DNA from: Candidatus Endomicrobium neocapritermitis
GTDB taxonomy: Bacteria > Elusimicrobiota > Endomicrobiia > Endomicrobiales > Endomicrobiaceae
Assembly: GCA_009778325.1 (NCBI GenBank)
Contig: WRJZ01000050.1
Location: 42,704 to 106,703 of the forward strand
Reading direction: 5' to 3'
Length of the DNA: 64,000 bases
Part shown: one piece after another, positions 25,196 to 33,028 of the stretch
How the letters are laid out: each line of letters opens with the position of its first letter
How positions within the stretch are numbered: position 1 is the stretch's first letter
Notes under the pieces: generated by a model
The model's database searches: none
What the model saw: only the letters and a program-made list of their open reading frames with translations
What the model was told of the DNA's origin: nothing
Position numbers and translations under genes: made by a program

Positions 25196-27196
25196 ATGAT
25201 TTTAATTTCATCTACATGCAGCGTTCTTCACAGGGCGCTGATAGCAAACGGATTGTCTTCGGTATGCAAAAATTCCGGGAACGAGAATATTATTTTGGAT
25301 TTTTCCGTTCCCGGAACCGAAGCGTTTTGGTCTGTTTATAAAAACGGAATGAAATATGTAGAGGATATAATTCCGGTTTTATCCGGCATTAATCCCAAGA
25401 TGATAAAAAGCTTTTTATCGCCGAATAATATGAATTTTGTTCTCGGACTGAAAAACAAGAAAATAGAAGATATTAATATGGAAGGCCTTTTATATCTTAC
25501 GGACGTCGTTGAAAACAGTTATAAATATGTTTTTGTCGTTCTGCCGGAGCAAAACAGCGCCAATGTTTTTAAATTAATCGAAAAATCAAAATGCATTATT
25601 CTTCCTTTTACTTCGGATACGGTATCCGCAAAGAATGCCGTTTTAAGCGCCGAGATTCTGTCCGAACAATGCGCTGCCGCTTCAAAAATACTTCCTTTAA
25701 AACTTGATATAGGATATGAATTTCACAGTGAAAAAATATTGAACTCTTCTCAGATATTTAAAAACTGTTTATCGGCTGATTTCAGCCCGGAAGCGCAAAA
25801 CCAGATTCTTTCTCCTAAATATTCATACAGAGACACAGGCAGCACTCTTTCGGCGGCATTAAACGAAATAATAAAAAGATATTCCGCCGGAGAGATAAGA
25901 AACAATAATATTGAAGAAAGCGGTAAAAAATATTTTCAAAATGAAGACGTTTATAAAGAGCTGAGAAACAAAGTTCACGGCGAACTTGTAGACCGGATGA
26001 AAGATTATGCCGATGAAACCGACACCGAACAACTTAAAAGAACCGCAAGAATTAAAATAGACGGAATATTAAAAAAGCTTGAATTGACGCTGCCCGATGA
26101 TATTTCGCAGAGGCTTTTTAAAGAACTTTGCGACGATGTAGCAGGTCTCGGAGTGCTTGAAGATTTTTTAAAAGATTCCGCGATTACGGAAATAATGGTG
26201 AACGGCCCCGACAGTATTTATACGGAAAAAGCAGGCAAGCTTACTGAAACCGGGATTTCTTTTCCTGATGAAAAAAGGCTGAAAACCGTAATAGACAGAA
26301 TAGTTTCACAAATCGGAAGACATATTGACGAAGCTTCACCTATTGTGGACGCCAGGCTCAAAGACGGCTCGCGCGTTAATGCGGTAATACGTCCGATTTC
26401 TCTAAACGGTCCCATATTGACCATAAGAAAATTTTTGAAAAATAAGCTTTCTACGGACGCTTTGGTAGAATCCAACAGCATAAGCAAAGAGATGATAGAG
26501 TTTTTAAAAACAGCTGTTTTGCTAAAAAGAAATATAATAATTTCCGGCGGTACCGGTACAGGCAAAACAACGCTTTTAAATGCCGTATCATCCTTTATTC
26601 CTGCGAAAGAAAGATTGGTGACTATAGAAGATTCTGCTGAACTCCAACTCCAGCAAAAGCATGTTGTGCGTCTTGAAAGCCGTCCGAAATCTACAGAAGG
26701 AACAGGCGAAGTAAGTATAAGAAGGCTGGTTGTTAACGCTTTAAGAATGCGTCCCGACAGAATAATTGTTGGTGAGTGTCGTTCCGGTGAGTCTTTGGAC
26801 ATGTTACAGGCGATGAATACGGGGCATGAAGGCAGTATGTCAACGGTACACGCCAATTCGGCGCAGGATGCGGTTTCAAGACTTGTAACGATGGTTTTGA
26901 TGTCCGGTGCGGATTTGCCTGAAAAATCTATTGTTGCTCAAATAGCGTCTGCGGTTAATGTAATTGTTCAGCTTACAAGATATTCCGACGGTTCAAGAAA
27001 GATATCTTCGATATCCGTCATTAATAAGACAGAAGATGAAAGAGCGTTTGAAATAAAAAACGTTTTTAATTTCGAGCTGAAAGGCATAGTCGACGGAAAA
27101 CAGCAGGGTGAATTTAAAGCTTCGGGATTTATTCCCGACTTTATAGTAAACGCTTCAAAAAGCGGCGTAAATATAGATATGGGAATTTTCAAATGA
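25196..27196 (+). CDS. cpaF: Tad secretion ATPase CpaF with an extra N-terminal CpaE-like domain
   Basis: Residues about 240-666 are a complete TadA/CpaF ATPase: ITEIMVNGPDSIYTEKAGKL, the Walker A GGTGTGKTTLLN (Lys457), RMRPDRIIVGECRSGE and MNTGHEGSMSTVHANSA. It powers Tad pilus assembly at the inner membrane. The first 220 or so residues are not part of standard CpaF. They alternate strands and helices (ENIILDFSVPG, YKYVFVVLPEQN, CIILPFTSD) like the MinD/ParA-fold of CpaE, but show no Walker A motif. A fused, degenerate CpaE domain is the likely reading, and no separate cpaE is seen. The stop overlaps the start of tadB (ATGA). Confidence 0.92.
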   Translation: MILISSTCSVLHRALIANGLSSVCKNSGNENIILDFSVPGTEAFWSVYKNGMKYVEDIIPVLSGINPKMIKSFLSPNNMNFVLGLKNKKIEDINMEGLLYLTDVVENSYKYVFVVLPEQNSANVFKLIEKSKCIILPFTSDTVSAKNAVLSAEILSEQCAAASKILPLKLDIGYEFHSEKILNSSQIFKNCLSADFSPEAQNQILSPKYSYRDTGSTLSAALNEIIKRYSAGEIRNNNIEESGKKYFQNEDVYKELRNKVHGELVDRMKDYADETDTEQLKRTARIKIDGILKKLELTLPDDISQRLFKELCDDVAGLGVLEDFLKDSAITEIMVNGPDSIYTEKAGKLTETGISFPDEKRLKTVIDRIVSQIGRHIDEASPIVDARLKDGSRVNAVIRPISLNGPILTIRKFLKNKLSTDALVESNSISKEMIEFLKTAVLLKRNIIISGGTGTGKTTLLNAVSSFIPAKERLVTIEDSAELQLQQKHVVRLESRPKSTEGTGEVSIRRLVVNALRMRPDRIIVGECRSGESLDMLQAMNTGHEGSMSTVHANSAQDAVSRLVTMVLMSGADLPEKSIVAQIASAVNVIVQLTRYSDGSRKISSISVINKTEDERAFEIKNVFNFELKGIVDGKQQGEFKASGFIPDFIVNASKSGVNIDMGIFK

Positions 27197-28014
27197 TAAA
27201 AATATTGTTTATTTCGGCTTTGGGCGCTTCGGTGTTTTTGCTGATTTTTTCCGTTGTTTTAGGAATACAAAACAGAAAGAAAGATAAAAAGCAAAGCAAA
27301 AACTTGAACCTGAAGTTTAAAGAAATGACAGCTTTAAGAAAGAGGATTTTTATTGCGGCAATAATTCTTATGCTTACGGCGATAATACTGCAAAACATTG
27401 TTTTTGCAATGATAGCCTCTATCGTTTATATGTATTTTGACTGGTATATCAAGGATAAAAAAGCCAGGGAAAGAGCAGCTTTGATAGATAAGCAGGTTGT
27501 GGAAGCTTTGACAATTGTAAAAAACGCGGTTCAGTCAGGACAGTCTCTGGCACAGGCAATCAAAACCGCTGCCGAAGAATTGAAAGACCCTATAAAAATT
27601 GAATTTGATAAAATGTCGGAAAATCTTGCCTTGGGCGTAAGTTTTGACAAAGTGCTGATTGACGTTTCCGAAAATGCTCCGAGCAAAGAGTTTAAGCTTA
27701 TGATAGATACAATACGCATATCAAAAGATTCAGGCGCCAGCCTTGCCGGAATTTTTGACAGAATAATTGCGGCAACTTCCCAGAGAATAGCAATTCAGGC
27801 TAAAGTTACAGCTTTAACCGCGCAGGGAAGAATGTCCGGCAATGTCGTAAGCGTGATACCTTTTTTTGTTATTGCTATGATGTACACGATTGAGCCGGAT
27901 ATGATGAGGTCTTTATTTACGACCCTTGCTGGAAATGTTCTTCTGCTTATAGTCGTCATAATGATTTTAATAGGTTCATTTGTTATAAGAAAATTAACGG
28001 AGATTGATTTCTGA
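27193..28014 (+). CDS. tadB: Tad pilus inner-membrane protein TadB
   Basis: A 273-residue protein with membrane segments at the N-terminus (about 4-24 and 52-78) and the C-terminus (about 210-270), enclosing a cytoplasmic type II secretion F domain (VEALTIVKNAVQSGQSLAQAIKTAAEEL and FKLMIDTIRISKDSGASLAGIFDRI). TadB forms the inner-membrane platform with TadC and interacts with the ATPase. Start and stop overlap its neighbours by a few bases on both sides, showing tight translational coupling. Confidence 0.92.
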   Translation: MIKILFISALGASVFLLIFSVVLGIQNRKKDKKQSKNLNLKFKEMTALRKRIFIAAIILMLTAIILQNIVFAMIASIVYMYFDWYIKDKKARERAALIDKQVVEALTIVKNAVQSGQSLAQAIKTAAEELKDPIKIEFDKMSENLALGVSFDKVLIDVSENAPSKEFKLMIDTIRISKDSGASLAGIFDRIIAATSQRIAIQAKVTALTAQGRMSGNVVSVIPFFVIAMMYTIEPDMMRSLFTTLAGNVLLLIVVIMILIGSFVIRKLTEIDF

Positions 28015-28898
28015 TGTTTTTATTATTATTTTGCATATCACTTTTAATTGCGGTATTTTTTGTTACGGATACTTTTCTCAAAAGCGTAAGCACAATGGAA
28101 ACCGAGGGAAAAGTGCATAACGCGGTTGAAAAAAAGAAAAGTAAAAGTTTTATAATGCCCGTAGTGCTACGCTGGGCTGACGGCGTTGGATTTATTCTTT
28201 CTAAAATCAAATACAAAAAATTCAATGATATGATGTCCAAACTTCAAAACGATTTGATTTCGCTTGGCGGAGATTACGAAAAATTTAATTCTTACCAATA
28301 TTTTGCAATGGGTCTGTTTTCAATGGCCGGCGGTATTTTGTTTTGCATATTTTTTATAAGCATGGATATACTTCTGATAGTTTTTGTCGCGGCAATATTT
28401 TTTGCTCTTCCTTTTATAAGATTAAAAGAGGCTGTTAAAAGCAGAAAAGAGAGAGTTTTTAAGCAGCTTCCGGATATGTCTGATTTGCTGTCGGTTATGA
28501 TGGACGCGGGTTCGGATTTTTTCAGCGCCGCGGATAAAGTTACAACAATTTTAAAAGGACCTTTGTCCGATGATTTCAGGGATGCCTTGGCAAAAATTTC
28601 GCTTGGATATGATAAAAAAACCGCTTTAAATGAAATGGTGCAAAAAAGCGGCGTTGAACAGCTTGGTTTTTTTGTCAGGACGATTAATATGGCTTTGGAT
28701 GCCGGCGTCGGTATGTCCGATACTTTAAAAAGGCTTGCCGAACAAATGAGAATGGAAAGAGCGGCGGCAGCTGAAAAAAAAGCTCAGGAAGCGCCGATAA
28801 AAATGTTAATTCCATTGGTACTTTTCATATTTCCTACGATTTTTATAGTTATTTTCGGGCCGATAGTAATAAATTTTATGACTACGGGCGGATTTTAA
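28014..28898 (+). CDS. tadC: Tad pilus inner-membrane protein TadC
   Basis: The 294-residue protein has an N-terminal membrane helix, a paired hydrophobic region (about 94-140), the T2SSF domain (QLPDMSDLLSVMMDAGSDFFSAADKV, QLGFFVRTINMALDAGVGMSDTLKRLAEQMRMERAAAAEKKAQEAP) and a C-terminal helix (PIKMLIPLVLFIFPTIFIVIFGP). The segment RAAAAEKKAQEAPIKM is a hallmark of TadC. It completes the platform with TadB. Its stop TAA is part of a TAACGGCA repeat edge. Confidence 0.93.
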   Translation: MFLLLFCISLLIAVFFVTDTFLKSVSTMETEGKVHNAVEKKKSKSFIMPVVLRWADGVGFILSKIKYKKFNDMMSKLQNDLISLGGDYEKFNSYQYFAMGLFSMAGGILFCIFFISMDILLIVFVAAIFFALPFIRLKEAVKSRKERVFKQLPDMSDLLSVMMDAGSDFFSAADKVTTILKGPLSDDFRDALAKISLGYDKKTALNEMVQKSGVEQLGFFVRTINMALDAGVGMSDTLKRLAEQMRMERAAAAEKKAQEAPIKMLIPLVLFIFPTIFIVIFGPIVINFMTTGGF

Positions 28899-29370
28899 CG
28901 GCAATTACAAATTACGAATGACGAATTACGAATCAACGGCAAAAAAAGTCGTTTACGGTTTTTGCGAAGCAAAGAATTTTGTCGTTATAAGGTGCATGGT
29001 AACGACAAAGACAAAACGGCCATAGCTGTTCTACGCATCAACGCATCCATGCTTCTGAGAGGAGATTAACAAATGAAGAAAATTGTATGGCTGACAATAT
29101 TTTTTTGTTTATTTATTGCCGCTTGCGCTTCCGCTCCAAAATCTTTGAAATCTGATAACGAAATTTCCGAAGACATAAAACCTGCTGCAATACCAAAAGA
29201 CGCTAAAGAAATTATCAGCAAACCTTCTAAAATAATCGAAATAAACTAAGCATGGATGCGAGGATACAAAGAGACATAGTAAAGGCAGTTATAGCCTGCC
29301 GTTATCTTTAATTATCATTTGTTAATTGCCTTTGATTCGTAATTCGTCATTCGTAATTTGTAATTGCCGT
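28898..29370. repeat. long perfect inverted repeat enclosing the small lipoprotein gene
   Basis: A 39-base arm (28898-28936, ATTACGA heptads, beginning ACGGCAATT) has an exact complement at 29332-29370. Nested inside, GCATCCATGC (about 29043-29052) faces GCATGGATGC (29250-29259). Between arm and gene, AAGTCGTTTACGG and TAACGACAAAGAC are decayed copies of other elements. The lipoprotein gene thus sits inside a two-layer inverted structure about 470 bases long, immediately after the tadC stop. Confidence 0.85.
29073..29249 (+). CDS. small lipoprotein, last gene of the Tad operon
   Basis: A 58-residue protein with a signal peptide and lipobox (LFIAAC, Cys at about residue 17), so it should be lipid-anchored. 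The mature part (ASAPKSLKSDNEISEDIKP) is short, polar and Lys/Glu-rich, with no recognised domain. AGGAG lies about nine bases before the ATG. Small lipoproteins often occur with secretin or pilus systems (as pilotins), and its place after tadC suggests a part in the pilus. The gene is flanked on both sides by inverted repeats. Coding status rests on the signal peptide, lipobox and ribosome-binding site. Confidence 0.65.
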   Translation: MKKIVWLTIFFCLFIAACASAPKSLKSDNEISEDIKPAAIPKDAKEIISKPSKIIEIN

Positions 29371-29374
29371 AAAA

Positions 29375-29403
29375 TTGACTGCCTATGAATATCTTTGTAT
29401 AAT
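29375..29403 (+). promoter_or_regulatory. sigma-70 type promoter of the PHP gene
   Basis: TTGACT at 29375-29380 and TATAAT at 29398-29403, 17 bases apart, with a TG before the -10 box (TTTGTATAAT). The promoter begins five bases after the right arm of the long inverted repeat and lies 28 bases before the ATG. The same TTTGTATAAT string occurs before hisD, nspC and the DUF362 gene, and is probably the strong promoter form in this genome. Confidence 0.8.
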
Positions 29404-29431
29404 GCATGACAAGTATTTTAAGAGGTAAACA

Positions 29432-30088
29432 ATGATAGATTTGCACATGCACACACTGTTTTCCGACGGCGTTCTGCTGCCTTCGGAGCTTGTATACAGG
29501 GCTAAGTTTAACGGTTATACGGCTATGGCTATTACCGATCATATTGATTTTTCGAATATGGACTTTGTTATACCAAGAATTGTAAAAGTATCGAAAATTC
29601 TTACGGAAAATTACGGTGTCCTGGTTTTTCCGGGCGTGGAAATAACATATGTTCCGCCAAAACTTATCAAAGAAGCCGTAATCGAATGCAGAAAGCTTGG
29701 GGCAAAAATAGCGCTTGTACACGGTGAGACAGCGGCTGAAACCGTTCCGCCGGAAACAAATATTTATGCCGTTGAAGCCGGAATAGATATCCTTGCGCAT
29801 CCCGGGCATATAACTAAAAAAGAAGCTGAAACTGCGGCGAAAAACAACGTTATGCTTGAAATAACAACGCGCCGCGGTCATAATGTTACAAATAAAGAAG
29901 TCGCTGCCGCAGGGATTGCGGCCGGCGCAAAACTTGTATTAAATACAGATTTGCATGCGCCGGAAAATATCCTTACTCCGGAGATGATAGTAAATACTCT
30001 CTCGGACGCAGGACTTTCCGACGGCTATTATGAGATAATGCAAAAAAATTCGCAGGAAATAATTATAAAGGCAGAGAATAGAGTATAG
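29432..30088 (+). CDS. PHP-domain phosphoesterase
   Basis: The 218-residue protein contains the metal-binding motifs of the PHP family: MIDLHMHTLFSDG (HxH), AITDHIDF, FPGVEITY, LVHGETA, ILAHPGH, LEITTRRGH and LNTDLHAPEN. These motifs bind a trinuclear metal centre for phosphoester hydrolysis. Candidate roles are histidinol phosphatase or a phosphatase of small phosphoesters; the his genes lie elsewhere in the window but not next to it. Its own promoter precedes it. The last residues (KAENRV) are encoded by the left arm of a heptad element, which also provides the stop. Confidence 0.9.
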   Translation: MIDLHMHTLFSDGVLLPSELVYRAKFNGYTAMAITDHIDFSNMDFVIPRIVKVSKILTENYGVLVFPGVEITYVPPKLIKEAVIECRKLGAKIALVHGETAAETVPPETNIYAVEAGIDILAHPGHITKKEAETAAKNNVMLEITTRRGHNVTNKEVAAAGIAAGAKLVLNTDLHAPENILTPEMIVNTLSDAGLSDGYYEIMQKNSQEIIIKAENRV

Positions 30089-30188
30089 ATAGTGAGTTTT
30101 CGCTTTGCGAAAACCGATAATAAGTTTCGGCGAAGCCGAAACACAATATTTATTCTCTATTCTCTCTACTCTATTATCTGCCGTTAAA
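30070..30188. repeat. heptad-armed hairpin element, AGAATAG type, overlapping a stop codon
   Basis: The left arm GGCAGAGAATAGAGTATAGAT (from 30070) contains the PHP stop codon at 30086-30088; the complementary right arm ends CTATTATCTGCCGTTAAAAAGGG. The core has GTTTTCGCTTTGCGAAAAC and GTTTCGGCGAAGCCGAAAC. The right edge supplies the ribosome-binding site of the next gene. It is nearly the twin of the element after hisF. Confidence 0.9.
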
Positions 30189-30201
30189 AAGGGAGCTCCA
30201 A

Positions 30202-30852
30202 ATGCGAGGCGTGTCATTACAAAAAATGTCAAAATTCGAAAGATTTACAAATTTTTTAACAAAACAAATCAGAGAAAACAGAACTAGATTTTTTACTGTT
30301 TTAGGTTTTACGGCAGGTTTTATAATACTTGCCGTTTTTATATTTGTCCGCCTTCAGACTTTAAATGAAAGCGCTTCGGACAGGCTTGCCGCCGCGTATA
30401 TGTTCCTCATGAATGCCAATAGACAGGAAGCCATGTCTCATTTAAATTATGCTATTGCTTATTCAGGAAAAACGCCGGCGTCTTATCAGGCAAGGCTTGT
30501 AAAGGCTGATATGCTTATGGATGAGAAAAATTACGGAGCGGCTCTGCCGCTTTTAAAAGAAACAGCGGAAAAAGGAAAGCCTGATCTGATAAGACCTTTG
30601 GCTATGGTCAGAATAATATATGCTTATGACCAGCAGAATGATTACCAAAGCGCGATACTTGCGTCAAATGAATTTATAGAAAAATACCCCGATCATTTTC
30701 TCATAAGGAATGTATATTTAAATTTGGCCAGATACTACCAACTTACAGACTCTCCGGAAGACGCCAAAAGAATTTACGGCGAAGTTCTTGTTAAATTTCC
30801 CGCCACAAAGGAAGCGGAGTACGCTGAGAAAGTTTTGAGAGGGCTAAACTAA
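30202..30852 (+). CDS. membrane-anchored TPR protein (YfgM/BamD-like)
   Basis: A 216-residue protein with one membrane helix (about residues 32-52) and tetratricopeptide repeats behind it: SDRLAAAYMFLMNANRQEAM, YQARLVKADMLMDEKNYGAALPLL, DYQSAILASNEFIEKYPDHFLIRNVYLNLARYY and SPEDAKRIYGEVLVKFPATKEA. The last two units resemble BamD or tol-pal CpoB repeats. It would sit in the periplasm as an assembly or scaffolding factor, but no partner is evident. An internal Met (30226) is an alternative start; the chosen ATG has AAGGGAG upstream. Confidence 0.8.
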   Translation: MRGVSLQKMSKFERFTNFLTKQIRENRTRFFTVLGFTAGFIILAVFIFVRLQTLNESASDRLAAAYMFLMNANRQEAMSHLNYAIAYSGKTPASYQARLVKADMLMDEKNYGAALPLLKETAEKGKPDLIRPLAMVRIIYAYDQQNDYQSAILASNEFIEKYPDHFLIRNVYLNLARYYQLTDSPEDAKRIYGEVLVKFPATKEAEYAEKVLRGLN

Positions 30853-30920
30853 AAGACAATTACGAATTACGAATAAACTGCAAACGGCTTTTTTGTCTTT
30901 GATTCGTAATTGCAGTTAAA
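30853..30920. repeat. short heptad element, ATTACGA type, no mini-hairpins
   Basis: CAATTACGAATTACGAATAAA faces TTTGATTCGTAATTG across a loop with GCAAACGGCTTTTTTG. The right edge GCAGTTAAAAAGGGGG supplies the ribosome-binding site of the following gene. This is a minimal version of the family. Confidence 0.8.
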
Positions 30921-30937
30921 AAGGGGGAGTAGAGTAT

Positions 30938-31432
30938 ATGAAAAAAATTGTTGTGGCTTTAGGTTGTATTGTTATTTTTTCTTCGGTTATTTTTGCGCAG
31001 AAGGCAGAATCTATTACGGTTAAACGCGAAAACGGGGGGGACATTGCGATTGGTTATGTTCACGATGCTCTTGCGTTCAGAGTTGCGCTCAACGATCTTC
31101 TTTCTTTGGAAGGAAGTTTCGGCTTTAGGGCGGGAGACGGCGACGACGGGTTTATCGTTGGATGCAGAGCTTTGTATGTTTTAAAGAAATATACCGATTT
31201 TAACGTCCATGCTTTCGGCGGTTTGAATATAGGTTCCGTAAATCCGGAAATTGGCGATTCCTCATCTATTGTCAGACCTGTTGCAGGAGCAGGAATAGAG
31301 TATTTTTTGGCGTATAATCTTTCAATATCGGCGGAAATGGGCGTCGCCGCCAACTTTCAAAAAGATTTTAACTTTGTCTCCACTTACAGTGACTGGCTGT
31401 CCGTATTCGGGTTTAGGTATTATTTAGATTAA
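30938..31432 (+). CDS. small outer-membrane beta-barrel-like protein
   Basis: A 164-residue protein with a signal peptide (MKKIVVALGCIVIFSSVIFAQ) and a body of alternating beta strands (AIGYVHDALAFRVALNDLLSLEGSFGFRAGDG, FNVHAFGGLNIGSV, YFLAYNLSISAEMGVAANF). It ends in an aromatic C-terminal strand (SVFGFRYYLD) as expected for outer-membrane insertion by BamA. The fold resembles the eight-stranded OmpA/OmpX type. No specific function is visible. An intrinsic terminator follows directly. Confidence 0.75.
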   Translation: MKKIVVALGCIVIFSSVIFAQKAESITVKRENGGDIAIGYVHDALAFRVALNDLLSLEGSFGFRAGDGDDGFIVGCRALYVLKKYTDFNVHAFGGLNIGSVNPEIGDSSSIVRPVAGAGIEYFLAYNLSISAEMGVAANFQKDFNFVSTYSDWLSVFGFRYYLD

Positions 31433-31451
31433 TAAAGCTTTAGTGAAAAAT

Positions 31452-31482
31452 GCCCGCCGCTTTATCCTGGCGGGCTTTTTTT
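31452..31482 (+). terminator. intrinsic terminator
   Basis: GCCCGCC (31452-31458) pairs with GGCGGGC (31469-31475) across a 10-base loop, followed by seven T. This is the clearest ordinary terminator in the window, in contrast to the repeat elements that occupy most other gene ends. Confidence 0.92.
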
Positions 31483-31491
31483 ATTTTTCCG

Positions 31492-31521
31492 TTGAAAAAG
31501 CACGGCAAAAAATAGTAAAAT
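31492..31521 (+). promoter_or_regulatory. promoter of the 31.5-kb beta-barrel gene, probably near-leaderless
   Basis: TTGAAA at 31492-31497 and TAAAAT at 31516-31521 are 18 bases apart. The expected start of transcription is about 31528, two bases before the ATG at 31530, and no Shine-Dalgarno sequence is present. Confidence 0.55.
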
Positions 31522-31529
31522 AACTATCT

Positions 31530-32978
31530 ATGAAATTTAATGTTTTTATATTACTGTTTCTTCTTATTTCGGTAAATGTCTGCGCTCAGGATGCTGCGCA
31601 GAGCGTTTTCGTTTCCGATAAAGAACTCCGGAGGCAGGAAGAGAAGCAGGAAAAAGCCAAAAAGAAAGAAGAGGAAAAACAGGAAAAAGAAGAACAGAAG
31701 TTCGAGAGAGAAGAAAAACGCAGAAAAGCTGCGGAAAAAGAACCTTATTCGGCTTTGGTGCTGGATTATAATTTGAGGTTTCAGGCGGCTTCATATTCAA
31801 ATTTAAATTACCGCGACGCCACAACCCCTGAAGGCGAAAATATTTTCCGTCAGTACCTGAGCGTTAATATTATAGGTAAATTTGACGACAGAATTGAAAT
31901 GTCGGCAAGGCTTGCGTCGTACGGTTCATCCGGAAAGCAAAATGAAATATTTGCCATGCCGTATTCGGATAACGATTTTTCATTTTTTCTTGAAAGCGCT
32001 TATGTGAACTTCAGAAGCGAGACATACGCGTTTATTCCTTATGTTTTTACTGTCGGAAAACAGTATTTTTCAGTAGGAAACGGATTGATTATAGATTCAA
32101 ATCAAAACGGTTTTTTGGGAGCAAGAGCTCAAGCAGATTTACCGCTCATGTTTTCAATTGATGCATTTGCGGCAAAAGTTGATAATCAGGATTTCAACAT
32201 TTACGGCGGCAGCGTAAAAATAAAAACTTATCCGTTAATTGAAATCGGCGTTTATCAGGAAAGAAACAATACCGGTTTTGCTTATCACAAAGGAATATTA
32301 ATTGACTCTGCTGCTTATGCGATAGAGTCCGACGTTAAAACTTTTTATAACATAGCCTTGAGCGGAGGAAAGAACAAATATAATTACAAATTGGAAGCCG
32401 CTAAACAAACAGGCGAGCTTGTGAGAACGTCAAGCGACACGGTAGAATATGACGCTTATGCTTTTCTTGCCGAAGGAAGCTGGCAGGGCACTTTTTTTAA
32501 GCGGGCTTCAAACGCTAAAATTCTGTTTTCTTATGCCGACGCGGAAAACGAAAATTCATTTAATCCCACTTTTGCCAGAAGGTATGACGGATTGCAAAGA
32601 ATAGGGTACGGCACTTTGTTTGCGGCAAACAACAGCGATTCGTTTTTAATACTTCCTGCCGGTTACGGAGGAATAAATACAATCGGCGCGAAGTTTGATA
32701 TTGCTCCGTGGAGTTTCTTGCAAACAGGAATCGCTTTTTATATGTTTTCCGCTTCGGATGCTCCTGCGGATGCAGGTGACCCGGGTCTTGCAAAGCTCTA
32801 CGGCGCGAAAGCGGATTTGGGCAATGAGTTCGATTTTTTCATAAAATACAAATATATTGATTATTTTGACGTCGGGTTTGGTTTTGCGATGTATACGCCT
32901 CCGTCGGATGCGTACAAAGTATTTTCTAATACGGAAGCATCATATTTATATCAAATAGAAGTCAGCGCCAGATTTTAG
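31530..32978 (+). CDS. putative outer-membrane beta-barrel protein with a charged coiled N-terminal segment
   Basis: The 482-residue protein has a signal peptide (about residues 1-19, ending VCAQ). A strongly charged helical stretch follows (about residues 33-72, rich in Lys/Glu with KKKEEEKQEKEEQKFEREEK). Then about 400 residues of alternating beta strands with aromatic ends (SALVLDYNLRFQAASYSN, QYLSVNIIGKFDDRIEMSARLASYG, and the terminal SYLYQIEVSARF) look like a porin-type barrel. The charged segment may form a periplasmic coiled coil or bind peptidoglycan. No family is recognised. The gene stands alone between an intrinsic terminator and the GH57 gene. Confidence 0.72.
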   Translation: MKFNVFILLFLLISVNVCAQDAAQSVFVSDKELRRQEEKQEKAKKKEEEKQEKEEQKFEREEKRRKAAEKEPYSALVLDYNLRFQAASYSNLNYRDATTPEGENIFRQYLSVNIIGKFDDRIEMSARLASYGSSGKQNEIFAMPYSDNDFSFFLESAYVNFRSETYAFIPYVFTVGKQYFSVGNGLIIDSNQNGFLGARAQADLPLMFSIDAFAAKVDNQDFNIYGGSVKIKTYPLIEIGVYQERNNTGFAYHKGILIDSAAYAIESDVKTFYNIALSGGKNKYNYKLEAAKQTGELVRTSSDTVEYDAYAFLAEGSWQGTFFKRASNAKILFSYADAENENSFNPTFARRYDGLQRIGYGTLFAANNSDSFLILPAGYGGINTIGAKFDIAPWSFLQTGIAFYMFSASDAPADAGDPGLAKLYGAKADLGNEFDFFIKYKYIDYFDVGFGFAMYTPPSDAYKVFSNTEASYLYQIEVSARF

Positions 32979-33028
32979 CAGCGAGTTCATGGTAACACTA
33001 CGATAGATTTTTAGAGGTTTCCTTTAAC

